This document shows, piece after piece, positions 59,327 to 64,000 of a stretch of 64,000 nt of DNA. Made by a program: the position numbers and the translations under genes. Source of the DNA: Doryteuthis pealeii. Taxonomy: Eukaryota > Mollusca > Cephalopoda > Myopsida > Loliginidae. Below the pieces are notes generated by a model. It saw only the letters and a list, made by a program, of their open reading frames with translations. It was not told the origin of the DNA and did no database searches. How positions within the stretch are numbered: the stretch's first letter is position 1; the number at the start of each line of letters is the position of its first letter. The stretch spans positions 17,645,128 to 17,709,127 of the forward strand of contig CM042181.1 of the NCBI GenBank assembly GCA_023376005.1. Direction: 5' to 3'.

Positions 59327-59482
59327 CAATAGTAATGGTATTATCGATGATTTGGACTCATTACTTAAAGTTTCATGGTTATGCAATCCTCAGATGACTC
59401 ATCTGAGGATTGCATAAGCATGAAACTTAAAGTTAAGAGTCCAAATCATCCATAATATCATTACTATTGATTATAAATCTGC
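59318..59482. mobile_element. F7 hammerhead element, near-perfect palindrome
   Basis: 'aatcaatagtaatggtatta', 'tcgatgatttggactcatta' and 'gcaatcctcagatga' are mirrored by 'tcatctgaggattgcataag', 'gagtccaaatcatcc' and 'atcattactattgatt', with almost no centre. Left edge adjoins (TA)n at 59,290-59,323. Confidence 0.8.
59396..59441 (+). ncRNA. Hammerhead ribozyme motif, type I
   Basis: Stem I GACTC(AT) with (AA)GAGTC, one mismatch; CTGAGGA 59,403-59,409; stem II TGC/GCA; GAAA 59,422-59,425; stem III ACT/AGT with loop TAA; triplet GTT. The minus-strand mirror in the other arm keeps CTGAGGA and GAAA but has a weaker stem II. Confidence 0.65.
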
Positions 59483-59542
59483 TCTGCTGTTTTAGCATTG
59501 AGCACCTTTTTATGCCAATACTTTTCTCATTTATTCTCTATT

Positions 59543-59548
<6 letters not shown>

Positions 59549-59596
<48 letters not shown>
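59549..59596. repeat. (TA)n microsatellite
   Basis: About 48 bp of pure TA, then a (GT)n run at 59,606-59,621. Confidence 0.95.
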
Positions 59597-59599
<3 letters not shown>

Positions 59600-59708
59600 C
59601 TCTAATGTGTGTGTGTGTGTATACATATTTTATATAGGTAATATTTTGTTGTTATAGTCATTTTTAATTTTTTTTTTTTTATTCTTATTCAAAAAAAAAA
59701 GATTTCAG

Positions 59709-60319
59709 TATATTTTAGCCCTGTTGGCTGGGTCTTTAGAATACACCGACTGCACCTCTGCAGAGGGGTAAGAACCCCCCAATGGGGCCACCTGTTGGCC
59801 GTGGGTGGCGACCCGTGATGCTTAAGGATAGAGCCCAGGTGGATGAGCAGTTCATGACATGCAATACTCCACTTTTGCCCTATCTTGGGCTAGACGGGCG
59901 GTCGGAGAGGCCCCCTCCTATCAATCGGCTGGTCACGTCAAGCCCTAGCACCTATATGATTGCCCCAACCCTATTGCCCTTATGGCAAGCCCCAACCCTT
60001 TTTATCATATGGGTGCTAGAAGGCAGTGGCTGAGGGTCTACATGTCCTGGGACTGACATTAAACTCTATCTGATGGTGAGGTTCCAGTTCTAGAGGTTTG
60101 GGGAATGTGGAGCACCCCTTCATCACCATTGCTCCCTGGTCCACTCTGACCCGGAGTGGTAGTACCTGTTAGGGTCCCATCTATGGGTTAATTAGTAAAA
60201 TGTATTTATAAAAAAAAAATTGAGTATCCATTAAGAGTGAATTTGTTTCAAAACTTTATCGGCATTAAATGACCCACTGAGGTTGATATGCCGTAAAACA
60301 AACCAAACCAATATATTTT
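59709..60319 (+). mobile_element. M element copy 7, complete, plus strand
   Basis: Body about 59,717-60,311 from 'gccctgttggctgggtcttt' to the hairpin tail and 'acaaaccaaacca', between TATATTTT at 59,709-59,716 and 60,312-60,319. Open frame 59,782-60,033: MGPPVGRGWRPVMLKDRAQV... SPSTYMIAPTLLPLWQAPT, the M frame common to copies 1, 3 and 4. Best copy for reading M in its own sense. Confidence 0.9.
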
Positions 60320-60424
60320 CAGGTGTACATTAAAGTCTGCCTTTGTTAAGTTTCACATTTACTTCAATAGTTGCTCAAGTCTTTATCGCAGTTACCTCCC
60401 TTTAAATGTTTTTCTCTTTTTCAG

Positions 60425-60522
60425 TGAAACAGTTCAGTTTCTACTTTTGTACAATGACAAGACAAGAAGCGGCGAGTTTGCTGCTGCTGCTGCTACTACA
60501 ACGCTTACGATCTCATTACCTG
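60425..60522 (+). CDS. Candidate internal exon, phase-compatible with the 21.2-kb exon
   Basis: A good acceptor, 'gtttttctctttttcag', ends at 60,424. The following 98 nt are open in the frame needed after a phase-1 donor: joined to the final A of the 21.2-kb exon, the first codon would be ATG, then KQFSFYFCTMTRQEAASLL and a Leu run ending RLRSHYL. The possible donor CTG|GTCAGA is weak. Sequence is low-copy but the Leu stretch is a CTG repeat, and polypyrimidine sequence follows immediately. An alternative is a first exon starting at the ATG at 60,453. Low confidence; the protein segment is unrecognised. Confidence 0.25.
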
Positions 60523-60539
60523 GTCAGACAACCAATCTT

Positions 60540-60806
60540 CCCCCCTCCCTCTATTCACCTCTTTCTCTCTCTTTTCCTCTTTCTCTCTCTTTCCCTCTTG
60601 CTCTCTTTCTGTTCTCTTTCTCTCTTTCTTCTCTTCTTCTCTCTTTATTTCTCTTCCCCTCTCTCTCTCTGCTCTCCCCCTTTCTCTCCCTCTCCCCCTT
60701 TCTCCCCCTCTTTCTCTCTTTCTTTCACTCTCTTTCTCTCTCTTTCTCTCTCTCTCTCTCTCTTCTTCCTCTCTCTCTCTCTCTTCTTTCTCTCTCTCTC
60801 TTCTCT

Positions 60807-60837
<31 letters not shown>

Positions 60838-61165
60838 CTCTCTCTCTCTCTCTTTCTTTCTTCTCCCTCTCTCTCTCTCTCTCTCTTCTCCTCTCTCTCT
60901 CTCTCTTCTTTCTCTTTCTCTCTCTCTCTCTTTTCCCTCTTTTCTTTCCTCTCTTTCCTCTCCTCTTCTTTACTCTCTCTCTCTTTCTTTCTTCTTTTCT
61001 TCTCTCTTTCTTTCTTATTCTTTTCTCTCTCTTTCTTTCTTTCTTCTCTCTCTCTTCTTTCTTCATCTCTCTCTTCTCTTCTTTCTCTCTCTCTTTCTTC
61101 TCTCTTTTCTTTCTCTCTTTCTCTTTCTTTTTTCTATCTCTCTCTCTTCCCCCTCTCTCTATTGA
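60540..61165. repeat. (CT)n-rich polypyrimidine tract, about 625 bp
   Basis: CTCTCTTT-type sequence almost free of purines on the plus strand. Open frames of 248 and 257 codons are Ser/Leu/Phe translations. Second long polypyrimidine tract in 5 kb. Confidence 0.95.
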
Positions 61166-61560
61166 ATCATGTCAGATGAAAATTGTGCTTTAGACAGGGA
61201 CACTAGCAAACAAGCCACCCACCCCACCCAGTCCCACCCTCCATTCATTCAACACTCCCCTTCCTCACCCCACCATTGTTCACTCTCTCTTCTTATTCCC
61301 TCCCTCTCTCTTCTACTGACTTGCATACATTGTCAGGGCCGATCTGTTTTGTCGATGGAGTCTTTTATATCTTCTAGTGGTTTGTCTGCTGCTTCCTTCT
61401 TTTTTTTTTTTTTTAAAATTATTTTTTTCTCTTTTTTTCTTCTTTTTTTAAAATTTCTTTTTTTTCTTTCTTTACTATCAATCGAAGAAAACGAGTCTTT
61501 ACTTAAAGAATGGACTACCACCTGCTTTACAATTGTCTACTTCTATTTGACTGTGTGTGT
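61166..61560. other. Low-copy interval, pyrimidine-rich
   Basis: No recognised gene. T runs at 61,400-61,415 and 61,460-61,472. The 144-codon frame starting at 61,169 is dominated by Ser/Leu/Phe and not believed. Confidence 0.35.
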
Positions 61561-61561
61561 T

Positions 61562-61700
61562 TGTTTTGGTTTTACGGCATTCCAACCTCAGTGGGCATTT
61601 TAATGCATGGATAAAGTTTTGAAAATAAATTCAATTCTTAATGATAATACAATTTTTATAGATTACATTTTATTCTATTATAACCCGTAGATGTTGGTTG
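61562..61700 (-). mobile_element. M element 3' fragment with indels
   Basis: Tail hairpin 'acggcattccaacctcagtg' and the following 'aaataaattcaattcttaat' to 'taacccgtagatg' match the M 3' end, with at least eight single-base insertions or deletions in 140 bp. Confidence 0.75.
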
Positions 61701-61815
61701 TGTGTTGTGTGGTGTGGTTTGTATAATATGTGTATATATGTGTATTATATATATATATATGTGTGTTACTTATAATATATATATATAAACTTCAAACGTC
61801 ACCTGATGAATGCAT

Positions 61816-61860
61816 TGCGATTTTGCATGTAATGAAACCTAAAGGTGTGACTGTTCTATT
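61816..61860 (+). ncRNA. Degenerate hammerhead-like motif
   Basis: GTCAC, CTGATGA, a weak stem II, TGAAAC, ACC/GGT stem III, then GTGAC pairing with GTCAC. The unpaired cleavage-site nucleotide (H17) is missing, so it should not cleave as written. The region is rich in indels, so a sequencing error is possible. Confidence 0.35.
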
Positions 61861-61944
61861 TGCCATCCAATAAATAGATATGTTAATACCTTTATATATT
61901 TTATTCTATTATATTTAAAATAGTATATATATATATATTATATA

Positions 61945-62371
61945 TCTATTTAATAATTGGAGATCGCTTTCGGTTTTTGTCTGTAACAAAAACTACGTCA
62001 CTGCTTTACATTACCCGAAATCATCATAACCATAGAATAATTACACTCAATAAATTCTGAAAACATGCAACATTAGACAGTCCTCATTGGTTTTTTTAAT
62101 AACAATTCTTTAATAGATACATCCCCAGTAATCATATATTTTATATTCTAGTTTGTTTATTTTAATAGATATTCATAGTTAATAGAACTAGGTTTCGTTT
62201 TCAAATTGTTTTTTTTACTCCTTTAATAAAATTTGATGATTTCATTGATTATGAGTTTCAAAACTCTCCGGAATTTATATTTTTTTCAACTTCCCACCTC
62301 CTTCAAGCAATGACCTTTCGAAAATTTTATTTTACATCGCCACGGGATGGGTGTTTTTTTTATTTTGCTAG
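61945..62371 (+). mobile_element. Second, diverged Helitron-like family (427 bp)
   Basis: A|TC at 61,945, 'tttttgtctgtaacaaaaac' near the 5' end as in the main family, and a 3' end 'ccacgggatgggtg' followed by T-rich sequence and GCTAG|T at 62,368-62,371. The hairpin stem is weak (CAC/GTG). It shares 'aaatttgatgatttcattga'-type sequence with the diverged copy at 29,729-30,397. Confidence 0.5.
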
Positions 62372-63100
62372 TACAGTAAACTGAAAAAAAACTCTAAACT
62401 TGCTTCCTTACAATAATTTATTTCAACGTATTACTACGTCACTCTTCATTTAATTCACCAAGAAATGATTCTTACTTGGAAAATTTCCCAAAGTAACATC
62501 GCTTTTAAATCTATCAATTTTAGGGGAGGAGGTTGATGTCTAGTTTGAAATGGAGCAGGATTAGTTATTCTTTGAATGGAGGCGGGGAGGTCTATGCATT
62601 GGATGAGGTGTGGCTTATAATATATAAATATATATTATATTTTAATGATATGATAGTAAGATGATTTTTGAAGCGCAATTACAATGCATATAAAAAAAAA
62701 CAAAAAGATTGTATAAATTTTTTGTCTTATCGGATTTTCAACAGTATAAAACTTTATCTTCAGGAGATGAATATCAAGAAATGTATGTGTTTAAGTTTTT
62801 TGTGTGGTTATTATTTTTTTTCTTCTTTTTTTCTTCTTTTTTTTTTTTTTTCTTCTTTTTTTTTTCTTTCTCCTCCTGTCTTTTTCTTTATGTAGAATGA
62901 AATGGTGCGAATAAAAACTGTAATTTTTTATTTTTTTGAATAATCTGTTGAGAATGATGTTTGAAACCCCTACCTTGTATATGTATCAATTATTGTCTGT
63001 TTATCCTTTTCCGGTGACTAAAATATCTATATATTTGTGCATTCCAGGGACGCAGAGCGTACACTTATCAGCATCTGTGTGTGTTGTGTGTGTGGTGGTG
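62372..63100. other. Low-copy interval, low-quality sequence
   Basis: AT-rich with T runs (62,813-62,870). The 60-75-codon frames are low complexity. Confidence 0.35.
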
Positions 63101-63136
63101 TGTGTTATATATATATATATATATATATTATATATT

Positions 63137-63179
<43 letters not shown>

Positions 63180-63180
63180 C
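63080..63180. repeat. (TG)n, (TA)n and (CA)n compound microsatellite
   Basis: TG-rich run to 63,104, interrupted TA tract to 63,168, then CA repeats to 63,185. Confidence 0.9.
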
Positions 63181-63374
63181 ACACACTGTATTGCTCCTAT
63201 AATGATTAAGAACCTACAACCGGAAATGTTAGAGCAACCTTTGGAAGAACAAGAAATTTATCTGTAATAAACAATATGGTAATTTATAATTTTGAAAATA
63301 TGGATCTACACGACAAAAAAATTCAGCAATAAAATATAAAATATATTACATCCACACTTCCAAAATCCAGAATG

Positions 63375-63850
63375 CGGAACCCACCACAAAAGGCAGTTCT
63401 AACGTTCATACCGAAGACCACTATTGACCCTCAGCAACCGCCTTTTAGCACATCTTTATGATAGAAGGGATGGTAGTTTTACCAGAGCATTACGGTTTAT
63501 AATCATATTAGGTTCTAAGGACTTGACGGACCAGCGATGGATCGGTGGGGGCCTTTCAACACCGTTCTAGCCAGTAAGGATCAAAGTTGAGTATTGTAGC
63601 ATGTCATGGAATTGCTCAACCCTCAGGATTTGTTCATAAGCAGTGAGGTTCCAGTTTGGGAGGTTGTGGAGTCACCATTGGCTCCCCAGTCACTCTTGAC
63701 TCTGGAGTGGTAGTACCTTGTTAGGGTCCCATCCATGGGGGTTAAATAAAAGATGTGTTATAAAAAAACAAACTTGAGTATCCATTAAGAAGAATTCATA
63801 TTCAAAAACATTCTGTTCGGCATTAAATGGACCCACTAGTGTTANATATA
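63375..63850. mobile_element. Rearranged M element with many indels
   Basis: 63,375-63,635 follows M in minus sense (centre to head side), then from 'gcagtgaggttccagtttgg' (63,637) the sequence follows M in plus sense to the tail 'ggcattaaatggacccacta' (63,819-63,840). So it is an inversion chimera. Indels are frequent and an N lies at 63,845. Confidence 0.7.
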
Positions 63851-63954
63851 TAGAATGTGAACGACTAAATATCAATCTAATTTTTATTATATATATATAC
63901 TTATAAAATTTGTAATACACTAATAATAATGATAAAAAAGAGAGATCGGTATTT

Positions 63955-64000
63955 ATTATATATATAGTTCAATGAGGAATCAAACAAATAAAAGTTTTTG
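63955..64000 (-). mobile_element. F6 hammerhead element, truncated by the window end
   Basis: (TA)n followed by 'gttcaatgaggaatcaaaca' and 'aataaaagtttttg', as at 58,926-58,962. The ribozyme part would lie just beyond the window. Confidence 0.7.

Noticed and set aside
60406..61193. Open frames of 248 and 257 codons
   Set aside because: Apart from the first 40 codons (treated as a candidate exon) they translate a (CT)n tract.

Overview
This is repeat-dominated, AT-rich DNA from an animal (metazoan) nuclear genome. The evidence is the mix of elements: decayed non-LTR reverse transcriptases, tRNA- and 5S-derived SINEs, Helitrons, Penelope-type hammerhead ribozymes, solo LTRs, TTAGGG-like tracts and long microsatellites. 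A marine invertebrate is my guess, but nothing here fixes the species. There are no bacterial-style operons, CRISPR arrays or complete protein-coding genes. The only host-gene signal I trust is a first coding exon at 21.2 kb with a CRE-type promoter element and a good splice donor. A phase-compatible candidate second exon lies 39 kb away.

Layout. 0-3.5 kb: Helitron fragments, a 600-bp retroposon (called M here) and M fragments. 3.5-10.7 kb: a satellite of about 55 units of 126-127 bp, which is the amplified tail of a tRNA-type SINE (SINE A). 11-12.2 kb: a 29-bp minisatellite. 12.5-20.5 kb: two M copies in an inverted duplication, a cluster of 5S rRNA-derived SINEs, two LTR-like blocks, a Helitron, hairpin tandem arrays, and SINE A with a three-unit tail. 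20.5-25.2 kb: tRNA-like SINEs, the exon and AT-rich intron-like sequence. 25-34 kb: ribozyme elements, SINE B, a TIR element (Z), an M copy interrupted by a composite 8-bp-TSD element, an (AAT)n tract, Helitrons and a broken LINE. 34.6-41.4 kb: three Helitrons, hammerhead elements beside (TA)n tracts and a LINE 3' end. 41.5-48.3 kb: two foldback elements, a solo LTR, LINE fragments and a 175-bp tandem array. 48.6-64 kb: Helitrons, LTR copy, many hammerhead elements, two 0.6-kb polypyrimidine tracts and low-quality sequence at the end.

How the parts relate. (1) Self-cleaving hammerhead cores recur in several unrelated sequence families, mostly as inverted pairs next to (TA)n tracts, as expected of Penelope-like retroelement termini. 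One family has the two ribozyme halves separated by 110-160 nt. (2) A LINE fragment at 45.6-46.1 kb ends in a short hairpin tail that is also the 3' end of M, of the 5S-derived SINEs and of stand-alone tandem units, so this LINE family is the probable mobilising partner. (3) Several elements show the same behaviour: an internal or terminal segment is single-copy at one locus and tandemly expanded at another. (4) A non-autonomous Helitron family of about 640 bp has seven near-complete copies, all in A^T targets. Copies are nested: a Helitron in a LINE, a solo LTR in M, and a SINE B in a hammerhead element and in a foldback element.

Sequence quality is uneven. 5.8-10.4 kb, 11-12.2 kb and 61.5-63.9 kb carry dense single-base indels, and there is an N at 63,845.
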